Shown: piece by piece, positions 1 to 6,970 of the stretch
Position numbering within the stretch: position 1 is the stretch's first letter
Layout of the letters: each line of letters opens with the position of its first letter
DNA from: Clostridiales bacterium
GTDB lineage: Bacteria; Bacillota; Clostridia; Christensenellales; Aristaeellaceae
Length of the DNA: 60,238 nt
NCBI GenBank assembly: GCA_015056145.1
Contig: SVGY01000015.1
Location: forward strand, 1 to 60,238
Direction: 5' to 3'
The notes under the pieces: model-generated
Told to the model about the DNA's origin: nothing
Database searches by the model: none
The model's input: the letters and a program-made list of their open reading frames with translations, nothing else
Position numbers and translations under genes: made by a program

Positions 1-1
1 G

Positions 2-223
2 GTTCTTTGCAGTCCATTAAATTATAAAGCGCATGCTATTCTGACCAAGGAAGGCTGTACCTGTGTTACAGTGAAAAGAATTAGAAAAGTAAGTCATTGG
101 GAGTTTTCTGACGGCATTTATCTTAGCAACAGAGGAAAGAAAAATACTGCATGGGCCAATGAGGTTAGCAGAATAAGAGCAACCATGATACGGGAATTTA
201 TACGGGAGAATACGGAGAGGTAG
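2..223 (+). CDS. C-terminal fragment of an unidentified protein
   Basis: The frame is open from the window edge through 73 codons to TAG at 221-223, so the start lies outside the window. The product is basic and soluble, with a Trp-Glu-Phe-Ser-Asp-Gly segment near the middle and a charged end (IREFIRENTER). I do not recognise the family. The composition looks like real coding sequence, and a small frame follows one base after the stop behind a GGAGAGG at 214-220, which suggests translational coupling. The neighbouring sequence looks like degraded accessory DNA. Whether this is an intact gene cut by the window or a remnant cannot be decided here. Confidence 0.4.
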   Translation, partial: VLCSPLNYKAHAILTKEGCTCVTVKRIRKVSHWEFSDGIYLSNRGKKNTAWANEVSRIRATMIREFIRENTER

Positions 224-224
224 T

Positions 225-365
225 ATGAAAGATGGAGAAAAAACATATTCCACGAGCCAGATAGCAGGTATTGTAGGTCTTCTTCTCGAAAAGGAGATTA
301 TTTATTTGCGTAGTTCCGCATATCTGCCTTTATGGTTGAGCTGTTCGTCCATTGATATAGGATAA
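225..365 (+). CDS. Small 46-aa ORF, possible MerR-type HTH remnant
   Basis: ATG at 225 lies one base after the upstream stop, with GGAGAGG four bases before it. The first residues (MKDGEKTYSTSQIAGIVG) resemble the first helix of MerR-family DNA-binding domains. The usual continuation into the wing and second helix is missing: the frame runs into a short hydrophobic stretch and stops. It may be a truncated regulator. The family link is inference from about 12 residues. Confidence 0.25.
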   Translation: MKDGEKTYSTSQIAGIVGLLLEKEIIYLRSSAYLPLWLSCSSIDIG

Positions 366-523
366 ATTCATCCTTGACAAATCGCCCCCCAGGGATCAGC
401 CTTTTTTCACGAATCGCAAGATTAACATTTTGCAAACAAATCATTGACAAAACAGAAAACACAATACAGTAGAATCCTCATCGTTGGTTGCAAGAATAAC
501 CGATGATAAGGAGGAACTTTGTG

Positions 524-895
524 ATGACTAAAAAGAATTTTGTGTTTCTGGTACTGACGGTTGTTGGTGGCTTGCTGTTTGCGCTGGGCATGTGTATGTG
601 CCTGCTGCCTGAATGGAATGCATTTAAACCCGGCGTTGTGGTTACAGCCCTTGGTGCTGTGACGCTGCTGGTGATCGGTCTGGTGCGTTGGATCATGGCA
701 GGAAAGCCGGTTGCGAAGATCAACTGGAGCAAAATGGGCAAGGTTGCCTACTGTGTGATGGCAGCGCTTGTGCTGGGCACCGGCATGGCAATGATTATGG
801 CTTTTGAAGGAATGATGATTCCCGGTATTATCGTGGGAATTGTGGGTATTGTGCTGGGTTTGGGGATCATTCCGGTGTTCAAAGGGTTGAAATAA
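524..895 (+). CDS. Small four-helix membrane protein
   Basis: A 123-aa protein with four hydrophobic segments, roughly residues 6-28, 38-60, 74-94 and 97-117. ATG 524 is preferred over the in-frame ATG 503 because AAGGAGG (508-514) sits nine bases before 524 and would lie inside the coding sequence if 503 were used. The last two helices (IPGIIVGIVGIVLG) resemble those of the 125-aa protein at 4057-4434 (IPGIVIGLIGMVV), so the two look like distant paralogues placed either side of the two-component system. Function unknown. A partner or target of that system is possible, by context only. Confidence 0.7.
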   Translation: MTKKNFVFLVLTVVGGLLFALGMCMCLLPEWNAFKPGVVVTALGAVTLLVIGLVRWIMAGKPVAKINWSKMGKVAYCVMAALVLGTGMAMIMAFEGMMIPGIIVGIVGIVLGLGIIPVFKGLK

Positions 896-930
896 ATTAA
901 TCGAAGCAGAAAGCAAGGAGGAAAACGAAA

Positions 931-1134
931 ATGTGTGAGCAAGACAAGGCAAAGGAAGTAGAATACCAGCAGAAAGCCATGGAACACGACATGTCGGATG
1001 CTGCTAAAGTTGGTTTCCAGCCGGTTGAGTTTCTCAAGAAAGCCTTCAATGATATAAAGGAAAGCGCCAAGGCGCAGCACGAAGTGGATAAGGCTAATTT
1101 CGCCGCTGCGAAGGCCGAAAGCAAAGCCCGATGA
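931..1134 (+). CDS. Small charged helical protein, ends at an in-frame TGA
   Basis: A 67-aa protein rich in Lys, Glu and Ala with no membrane segment, predicted to be mostly helical. The ribosome binding site AAGGAGG lies just upstream. The reading frame stops at TGA 1132-1134 but continues open in the same frame for 43 more codons to TGA 1264-1266, with the same Glu/Lys/Ala-rich helical composition. The likeliest reading is a nonsense change of a CGA arginine codon, making this the N-terminal half of a protein of about 111 residues. A pair of coupled small genes is the alternative. No family recognised. Confidence 0.5.
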   Translation: MCEQDKAKEVEYQQKAMEHDMSDAAKVGFQPVEFLKKAFNDIKESAKAQHEVDKANFAAAKAESKAR

Positions 1135-1149
1135 GAGGAAGCCAAAGCC

Positions 1150-1266
1150 ATGAGCAGACCTGAAAACCATAAGGCTATGATGCAGGCACAGCGTGACAAG
1201 CAAATCGAGGAGGCCAACCAGCGCAAGTCTGATGCTGAAGCTCGTATCAGCAAGGTGCAGCGGTGA
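1150..1266 (+). CDS. 38-aa charged peptide, in frame with the gene upstream
   Basis: ATG 1150 opens a frame of 38 residues (starting MSRPENHKAMMQ, ending ISKVQR) in the same frame as 931-1134 and separated from it by a single TGA. A weak GAGG at 1135-1138 could support an independent start. The composition matches the upstream half, so it may be the C-terminal half of one broken gene. It is followed directly by an intrinsic terminator. Confidence 0.35.
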   Translation: MSRPENHKAMMQAQRDKQIEEANQRKSDAEARISKVQR

Positions 1267-1287
1267 GACCCTTTGCTGCGGGGCAGG

Positions 1288-1316
1288 CTCCGGTATTTCG
1301 CCGGAGTCTGTTTTTT
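1288..1316 (+). terminator. Intrinsic terminator
   Basis: Six-base stem CTCCGG (1288-1293) with CCGGAG (1301-1306), a seven-base loop, then TCTGTTTTTT. It ends the small-protein transcript and separates it from the two-component operon. Confidence 0.8.
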
Positions 1317-1344
1317 CAACGTAAACAAAACAGAAACATCTATG

Positions 1345-1353
1345 TGCTATACT
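1345..1353 (+). promoter_or_regulatory. Extended -10 promoter of the two-component operon
   Basis: TGC followed directly by TATACT (1348-1353), an extended -10 with no convincing -35. It lies about 30 bases before the response regulator start and just after a terminator. The same TGCTATACT string precedes the genes at 54211 and 59041. Confidence 0.5.
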
Positions 1354-1385
1354 GATTACGCAAACTGAAATTAGGAGCCTGTGCC

Positions 1386-2057
1386 ATGTTCAAGATCCTT
1401 GTTGTGGAAGATGACCGTGACCTCAACCGTACAGTATGTGCATTCCTGAGCCGCTCCGGTTATGAAGCTACCGGCTGTCTGAATGCTGCCGATGCATATG
1501 ATGCTATGTACTCTACCATGTTTGACCTGGTGGTATCGGATATTATGATGCCGGGAACCGATGGCTATGAGTTTGCCGCTAATATCCGTGCGCTCAACGA
1601 AAATTTGCCCATCCTTTTCATGACAGCAAGGGATGATCTGGCATCCAAGCAGCGGGGCTTCCGTATCGGTGTGGATGATTACATGGTGAAACCCATTGAG
1701 TTGGATGAGCTGTTTCTGCGCATTGGGGCGCTTCTGCGTCGGGCAAAAATCGCATCCAGCCGCAAGTTGGAAGTGGGTTGTTTCATCATGGATGCAGACG
1801 AGTTTTCTGCCACACTGGATGGCGAAGAAATCAGCCTGACCAAGCGGGAATTCAACATCCTGTATAAGCTGCTCTCCTATCCAAAGAAGACCTTTACCCG
1901 CCAGCAGCTCATGGATGAATTCTGGGATGCAGACTCCGAAACTGCTCCCCGTGCGGTGGATGTGTACATGACCAAGCTGCGCTCAAAACTGTCAGACTGC
2001 GATGATTTTGAGATAAAGACGGTGCACGGACTGGGCTATAAGGCGGTGCTGAAATGA
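1386..2057 (+). CDS. OmpR-family response regulator
   Basis: A 223-aa two-domain regulator. Receiver domain, residues 1-118: acidic pair E8-D9-D10, phospho-acceptor D52 in SDIMMPGTDG, switch Thr near 80, and K102 in MVKP. Winged-helix DNA-binding domain, about 128-222, with the usual tail VHGLGYKAVL. Length is normal for the OmpR/PhoB family. The stop overlaps the kinase start (ATGA), so the two are translationally coupled, and it should be phosphorylated by that kinase. The small membrane proteins on either side are plausible targets or accessory proteins, by context only. The ligand and regulon are not apparent. Confidence 0.93.
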   Translation: MFKILVVEDDRDLNRTVCAFLSRSGYEATGCLNAADAYDAMYSTMFDLVVSDIMMPGTDGYEFAANIRALNENLPILFMTARDDLASKQRGFRIGVDDYMVKPIELDELFLRIGALLRRAKIASSRKLEVGCFIMDADEFSATLDGEEISLTKREFNILYKLLSYPKKTFTRQQLMDEFWDADSETAPRAVDVYMTKLRSKLSDCDDFEIKTVHGLGYKAVLK

Positions 2058-3109
2058 AACGATTTCTGCGAGGGGTTAATCACTATATCGTGTTTTTTCT
2101 GTTGGTGGCATTTCTGGTAACTTGCAGCATCATGCTCTTTACCAATGCGCTGATCAACTCGCTGGGTGTAACATTGACAGAGGACAATCTTGCAACGGCA
2201 GCCAAGCTGACGCTGATCAACGTACTGCTGCTGAGCCTGCTGGTTACGTCTATTGATGCCATCCGCCGCAAGCTGACTGTGGAGCGCACAGCCAAGCGGA
2301 TTGCCGAAGCTGCGAAACGCATCGTCTCCGGAGATTTTTCTGTGCGGGTCGAACGCCCCAGCCGTTTCAGCAACGACGAGAGCTTTTTTGAGATCATCGA
2401 TTGTTTTAATCAGATGGCCCAGGAGCTTGCCGGCGTTGAAACCTTGCGGACGGACTTTATCTCCAATGTGTCCCACGAAATGAAAACGCCCCTGGCTGTT
2501 ATACAAAACTACGGAACGCTCCTGCAAGCCGCTGATTTGCCGGAGGATAAGCGGACTGAATACGCCAAGGGCATTACCGACAGTTCCCGCCGTTTGGCTG
2601 ACATGGTGACCAATATTCTCAAGCTGAACAAGCTTGAAAATCAGCAGATATTTCCTCATGCTGAAAAGTACAACTTGAGCGGGCAACTCTGTGAAGCGCT
2701 TTTGCAGTTTGAAGATGTATGGGAACGGGAAGGAGTCGATATCGAAACCAACATTGTGGATGATGTGCTGGTCAACGCCGACCAGGAGCTGCTTTCGCTG
2801 GTGTGGAACAATCTGCTTTCCAACGCTTTTAAGTTTACGCCCGCAGGCGGCAAGGTCAGCTTGGGCTTGGCCGCTACGGAACGCCACGCCATTGTAAGGG
2901 TGCAGGACACCGGCTGCGGCATGACGGCTGAGACCGGTGCGCACATCTTTGAGAAATTCTACCAGGGGGATACCTCGCATGCCACGCATGGCAATGGTCT
3001 CGGCCTTGCATTGGTGAAACGGGTGGTGGACATCGTCCACGGCGAAATCAGCGTGGAAAGCGAGCTGGGCAAAGGAACGACCTTCACAGTAAAGATCAGG
3101 AGAGCATAA
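2054..3109 (+). CDS. Membrane sensor histidine kinase
   Basis: A 351-aa kinase with two membrane segments (about residues 11-34 and 52-70) separated by only about 18 residues, so there is almost no extracellular sensor and it belongs to the intramembrane-sensing type. A HAMP-like linker follows, then HisKA with phospho-acceptor H141 in SNVSHEMKTPLAV, then HATPase_c with N-box NNLLSNAFKF, G1 box DTGCGM and G2 box GNGLGLALVK. Small-loop kinases of this kind in Bacillota often answer to cell-envelope stress or work with a membrane partner. The membrane gene starting at the last base of this one (3109) may be that partner. Signal unknown. Confidence 0.93.
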   Translation: MKRFLRGVNHYIVFFLLVAFLVTCSIMLFTNALINSLGVTLTEDNLATAAKLTLINVLLLSLLVTSIDAIRRKLTVERTAKRIAEAAKRIVSGDFSVRVERPSRFSNDESFFEIIDCFNQMAQELAGVETLRTDFISNVSHEMKTPLAVIQNYGTLLQAADLPEDKRTEYAKGITDSSRRLADMVTNILKLNKLENQQIFPHAEKYNLSGQLCEALLQFEDVWEREGVDIETNIVDDVLVNADQELLSLVWNNLLSNAFKFTPAGGKVSLGLAATERHAIVRVQDTGCGMTAETGAHIFEKFYQGDTSHATHGNGLGLALVKRVVDIVHGEISVESELGKGTTFTVKIRRA

Positions 3110-3987
3110 TGGACTGGAAGAAAATCGGGAAAAGGCTGCTGTTTCCTCATCCGGCAATCGTTGTGTTGCTGAGTGTATGCGCTATTGCATTGCTGGTGTA
3201 CAGCTTTGTTGCGCTGGATGAGGCAGATCCCGTCAGCATTGCGGCTTATGCATTGTCCTTCTATGCACTGATGCTGGTCTGCTTTCAGATTCCGGCACTC
3301 ATCGCCTGGATTCAACGCTTCCGTCATGAAAACAAATACTACCTGCGCTATCAAAACGATGTGCAGCTGCGCATCAACCTTTCCCTGTACGGTGCGTTCG
3401 GATTCAATGCGGTGTATGCGCTGTTCCAGCTCTGTCTGGGGTTATGGCACCACTCGGCATGGTTTTACGCAATGGCGGGTTACTATCTGCTGCTGGCAAT
3501 CATGCGGCTGACGCTGGTACGCCACACAAGCCATTATGCTGCCGGCGAGGATAACGCTATTGAGTGGCGCAAATATCGCTTCTGCGGTTGGCTGTTGCTG
3601 GTAATGAACCTTGCACTGGCGATCTTTACACTCTATTTTGTGTTCCGCATCCGCACCTTCCTACATCACGAAATCACAACAATCGCCATGGCTGCGTACA
3701 CTTTCACCGCCCTGACAGTAGCGATCATCAACGTTATTCGATACAGGAAATATGGCAGCCCGGCTTATTCTGCCGCAAAGGCGATTTCGCTTGCATCCGC
3801 TACCGTATCTATGCTGACGCTGGAAAATGCTCTGCTGACCGCCTTCGGCCAGGAAAGCGACGAGCTGTTTCGTCAGATCATTCTCGGCGCAAGCGGCATC
3901 GTTGTGATCTTTGTTGTGCAGGGCATTGCGCTGAATATGATAGTCAATGCCTTAAGAAAGCTTAGAAGAAACGATTCTCAAACATGA
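3109..3987 (+). CDS. Polytopic membrane protein linked to the two-component system
   Basis: A 292-aa protein with about eight hydrophobic helices spread along its length and short basic loops, ending in a basic tail (LRKLRRN). It overlaps the kinase stop by one base (TAATG), so it is in the same operon and probably translated with it. There is no signature of an ABC permease, protease or transporter that I recognise. Location next to an intramembrane-sensing kinase suggests a co-sensor or regulated envelope protein. That is inference from context only. Confidence 0.7.
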   Translation: MDWKKIGKRLLFPHPAIVVLLSVCAIALLVYSFVALDEADPVSIAAYALSFYALMLVCFQIPALIAWIQRFRHENKYYLRYQNDVQLRINLSLYGAFGFNAVYALFQLCLGLWHHSAWFYAMAGYYLLLAIMRLTLVRHTSHYAAGEDNAIEWRKYRFCGWLLLVMNLALAIFTLYFVFRIRTFLHHEITTIAMAAYTFTALTVAIINVIRYRKYGSPAYSAAKAISLASATVSMLTLENALLTAFGQESDELFRQIILGASGIVVIFVVQGIALNMIVNALRKLRRNDSQT

Positions 3988-4056
3988 TGCAAATTATATT
4001 CAAAGCATCGCATTATTGAATCACGGAAAAAACTGATAATAAAGAGGGAAAGAACG

Positions 4057-4434
4057 ATGGATCATCAGCAGAACAATACCTTCCAGTATACCTACTCCGC
4101 CAAGGAACAGGCAGAGATTAAGCGTATCCGCAGCAAGTATGTGCCCAAGGAAGAGAACAAATTGGAACAGCTCCAACGGCTGGATGCCTCTGCCACACAG
4201 AAAGCCTCCCTGTATGCTATTGTTGTTGGTGTGGTCGGTGCGCTGATTCTGGGGCTGGGTATGAGCTGCTGCATGGTGTTCAGCAGCGGCTGGTTTATTC
4301 CGGGTATCGTGATTGGTCTGATCGGAATGGTGGTGGTTGCCATTGCCTATCCGCTGTATAACTCTGCACTGAAAAAGGAGCGGAAGCGCATTGCCGCAGA
4401 TGTTCTGCGGCTGACAGACGAGCTATTGAGATAA
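4057..4434 (+). CDS. Small two-helix membrane protein
   Basis: A 125-aa protein with a charged N-terminal region (about 1-45), two membrane helices (about 49-70 and 76-97) separated by a tight turn, and a charged helical tail. The ribosome binding site AGAGGGAAAG precedes ATG 4057. The helical hairpin resembles the C-terminal half of the protein at 524-895 (LGLGM, then IPGIVIGLIGM). It lies 69 bases after the membrane protein of the two-component operon and may be part of the same unit. Function unknown. Confidence 0.7.
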   Translation: MDHQQNNTFQYTYSAKEQAEIKRIRSKYVPKEENKLEQLQRLDASATQKASLYAIVVGVVGALILGLGMSCCMVFSSGWFIPGIVIGLIGMVVVAIAYPLYNSALKKERKRIAADVLRLTDELLR

Positions 4435-4481
4435 ACCTTCATTTCTTTATATAAACTGTTCCTTATTGCGATAAATGAAAA

Positions 4482-4566
4482 TAGCGGTTGTGACGAAGGC
4501 TTTCCCTTTCGTCATAACCGCTACTGTTCGCCACAGTGCTGATGTGATTGGAAGGGTAAAACCTTC
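4482..4566. other. Two intergenic hairpins after the membrane-protein gene
   Basis: The first is a 16-bp stem: TAGCGGTTGTGACGAA (4482-4497) pairs with TTCGTCATAACCGCTA (4508-4523), with one G-T wobble and a 10-base loop. It is not followed by a T-run on the plus strand. The second has stem GGAAGG (4550-4555) with CCTTCC, loop GTAAAA, then TTTA. Together they may end the operon upstream, but the first is unusually long and stable for a terminator. Confidence 0.45.
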
Positions 4567-4570
4567 CTTT

Positions 4571-4780
4571 ACATCATACATACTGCATGATGTCAGCTTG
4601 TGGAAAAACCTCATTCTTGTCAGTCAAAGCCGCAAATCTTGCACCTTCGGTGCTCGCTGTGCTTTCTTGAAAGTGCTGCGGCACAAGGAATGTGGGCTCT
4701 GCCCACACCCGGCAGGGGGATGATCCCCCTGCACCCTGCGCATTTTTTGACAGCCAGACATCCTACATACTGCATGATGT
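4571..4780 (+). repeat. Dispersed hairpin-flanked element, copy A
   Basis: A body of about 166 bp (4593-4758) is flanked by a direct duplication of a 23-bp palindromic sequence: 4571-4593 and 4758-4780 differ at one base, with arms ACATCAT and ATGATGT. The body holds at least four tandem hairpins: GCACC/GGTGC closed by a TTCG-type loop, CTTTC/GAAAG, TGTGGGC/GCCCACA, and GCAGGGGG/CCCCCTGC. The right-hand palindrome is followed by TTTCTTT, which makes it look like an intrinsic terminator for the plus-strand gene ending at 4434. Nearly the same body recurs in reverse orientation at 30392-30557, 30592-30750 and 47320-47458. No protein is encoded. Confidence 0.85.
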
Positions 4781-4828
4781 TTCTTTGCATCAGTCCTGAA
4801 TATTCATCGGTTTTTTCTTTTGGGGAGC

Positions 4829-5908
4829 TTATGCGCTGCGCTTGCGCAGGGCGACGATCATGCCGGCGGAAATGGCGATAAGCAGCACCCACAGTCCCAG
4901 GGGGGCAGTATCGCCGGTAACGGGGGCAGACTGTTCGGGTTCGGGTTCAGGCTCGGATTCCACGGGGGCTTCCTCCCACAGGGCGTAAAGCACCATGTCT
5001 CCGGAGATTTCGCCGCCTTCGTAGGGGGTGGCGAAACCGTCGTCCAGATACCAGCCAACAAAGTTGTAACCGGCTCTGCTGGGCACGGGAAGGGAGAAGG
5101 TTCCGCCGTAGGGAACAGAGGCGTCTTCGATGGCATCGCCGCCTTCGGTTTCAAACTTGACGGTATAGGTAATGGGAAGGATGGTCCAGGTCTTGTCGCC
5201 GTTATCCCGGGCATAGTATCCGGTGGCAATGTACTTGGCGTTGGGCTTCTTGTTGTAGGTACCGGCGGACAGGGAAACCACCGTGCCGGTGCCGCTGCCC
5301 ATAATGATGCCGTTGATGGTGCATTCACCGGAGAGCACAAAGGAAGGGATCTGGGTAACGCCGCTGCCCTTGCTGACATCAATGGCCATCATCAGATTTC
5401 CGGGAATGTTCAGGCCGTTGACAACCGTCACATTGGAACCGTTTACCGTAAGAGCGGACATGGTTTTGGTGCTGCAGTTGTTAATCGTGACATTGTCCAG
5501 GGTGACATTGCTTGCAACATATACATTCACGCCCTGAGCCACGCTGCCGCAGTCGAAGGTGAGGTTTTTGAAGGTGACGGCCTGGCCGGAGGTATTGATG
5601 CCTACCAGGTGCTTGGTGCTGCCGCCTGTTGCCCAGGTGGAGGCGCTGGCCACAAAGCCGTACTGACCCTGGCCATCAATGGTGAAGCTCTTGGCGGGGA
5701 AGGTGTACTTGCTGGTAAGGGGAATATTGGCAGTAAGCTGGATGTAGCCGCCATTTCCGCTTTCCACAACAGATTTCAGGTCAGCCAGGCTGCCAACAAG
5801 ATAGGGATCGCTGGAGGTGCCGCTGCCGCTGAGGGCAAGGGCCGGAACCGTCAAAATGAGCAGAGTGCTCAAAATTACGATCAGGCTGATAATTGATCTC
5901 TTCAACAT
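4829..5908 (-). CDS. Secreted beta-helix / InlB-repeat surface protein with sortase-like tail
   Basis: A 359-aa protein. Signal peptide at 1-25 (ending ALALS). Residues about 40-215 carry Asn/Thr/Val-rich repeats of the kind that form right-handed beta-helices. A Listeria-Bacteroides (InlB B-type) repeat follows at about 250-315 (YTVKFETEGGDAIED, GYNFVGWYLDD, LYALW). An acidic EPEPEPE linker leads to a sorting-type tail: APVTGD, a hydrophobic helix, and RKRSA. The motif is a variant of LPxTG, common in gut Clostridia with TG-D, so attachment to the wall by a sortase is likely. Start supported by TGAGGA upstream. Probably an adhesin or scaffold; ligand unknown. Confidence 0.8.
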   Translation of the reverse strand: MLKRSIISLIVILSTLLILTVPALALSGSGTSSDPYLVGSLADLKSVVESGNGGYIQLTANIPLTSKYTFPAKSFTIDGQGQYGFVASASTWATGGSTKHLVGINTSGQAVTFKNLTFDCGSVAQGVNVYVASNVTLDNVTINNCSTKTMSALTVNGSNVTVVNGLNIPGNLMMAIDVSKGSGVTQIPSFVLSGECTINGIIMGSGTGTVVSLSAGTYNKKPNAKYIATGYYARDNGDKTWTILPITYTVKFETEGGDAIEDASVPYGGTFSLPVPSRAGYNFVGWYLDDGFATPYEGGEISGDMVLYALWEEAPVESEPEPEPEQSAPVTGDTAPLGLWVLLIAISAGMIVALRKRSA

Positions 5909-5968
5909 GATGTATTCCTCACATGTTTTTTGTATTTAAGAGAAACGTTTCCACCTCTTATACTCAGA

Positions 5969-5997
5969 ATAGTAACAGAGCAAACACACATTGTCAA
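5969..5997 (-). promoter_or_regulatory. Sigma-A promoter of the surface protein gene
   Basis: On the minus strand, TTGACA (5997-5992), a 17-base spacer, and TACTAT (5974-5969). About 60 bases upstream of the start at 5908. Confidence 0.75.
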
Positions 5998-6134
5998 GAT
6001 AAAATAACATCATCTATATATCTTCTCTTTCTGAAAAGAATATATAACAAAACAAAAATACATATAGTCCTGCCATTCTTTTTCAGCCAAAGGCACATCA
6101 TGGTTTTCCGTACGCCGAGCCTGCGATCCGGTCT

Positions 6135-6968
6135 TCACCTGTTTCTTAAGGACAGCAGCCTCTGGGTGATTTCCGCATCATAAAAAGCCGTCACCACACC
6201 GTTTTCCACCAGAGCCGAACCGGGAAACTCCACTGGATTCATACCTTTTCGGGGAATATCTCCCGCCATGATGCCGCTCCAGGGCGAGGTTTCCCCCGAA
6301 GATGCAAAGGATGCCTGGCTTTCGCCCGCTTCCTTGGGCTGGTCAGGCTTGTCTCCGCCGCCGCCGGAGTCCTCCTTCAGGGCGGGATTCACGGCACAGA
6401 TGGCCAGAAGCACCTGCCCTTCCGGGTCCGCCAGATCCCGCAGGGTACGCACAAGGGTACTTCCGGGGCTGAGGCTGGCATTCTGCAAGCGTTTCAGGGT
6501 CTGGATCAGGTAGGTGCTCATCCTCAGGCCAAAATCCGGCTTTACTGCTTCCAGGAAATCCGTACCGGTGGTTCTGGAAACCATAACAATGCATTCCGGG
6601 CGCATATCGTGCAGGGCGTTTATTTCCATCAGCAAGGGCCGCAATGGCCGCTGCCGGGCAAGATCGGCCCCCAGCACGCAGAGCTTCATCTGGCTGAAGT
6701 TGATCCGGCAGGCATTACTGGCCGCCAGAATGGTAAAGGCATCCTCAAGGGTTTCGCCGGTGCCGGTAAAAAGGGTGTATCCCGGAGCGGCAGAGCTGTC
6801 GTCAGTACTGTCGCTCATGGGGGCAAAAATGCCCACAGTGAGCCGCCCGTCGGATTCCATATCCACGCACATACACAGGGCATAGGCCTGGCGGTCCATT
6901 ACCGAAAGGGAACATCCGCTGACCGTCATCAGCAGCGGGATCATTATCAGCACGATAAGGCGTTTCAA
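6135..6968 (-). CDS. gerAC: GerAC-like germination lipoprotein, N-terminal domain only
   Basis: Third gene of a germinant-receptor operon. TTG 6968 is chosen as start because GGAAAGGAGAG lies just upstream and the residues that follow form a lipoprotein signal with lipobox SGCS (Cys near residue 18). The 277 residues match the N-terminal domain of Ger(x)C proteins and end at the point where that domain closes (VENGVVTAFYDAEITQRLLS). Family members are usually 350-400 residues with a further C-terminal domain; here a TGA follows directly and no C-terminal domain is seen in any frame downstream. A residue-rich insert (Gly/Lys/Pro, about 213-235) is also unusual. Acts on the outer face of the spore inner membrane with GerAA and GerAB. 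Confidence 0.8.
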   Translation of the reverse strand: MKRLIVLIMIPLLMTVSGCSLSVMDRQAYALCMCVDMESDGRLTVGIFAPMSDSTDDSSAAPGYTLFTGTGETLEDAFTILAASNACRINFSQMKLCVLGADLARQRPLRPLLMEINALHDMRPECIVMVSRTTGTDFLEAVKPDFGLRMSTYLIQTLKRLQNASLSPGSTLVRTLRDLADPEGQVLLAICAVNPALKEDSGGGGDKPDQPKEAGESQASFASSGETSPWSGIMAGDIPRKGMNPVEFPGSALVENGVVTAFYDAEITQRLLSLRNR

Positions 6969-6970
6969 GT

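Noticed and set aside
2036..3157. Minus-strand frame opposite the histidine kinase
   Set aside because: It lies opposite a kinase with all catalytic boxes; no ribosome binding site.
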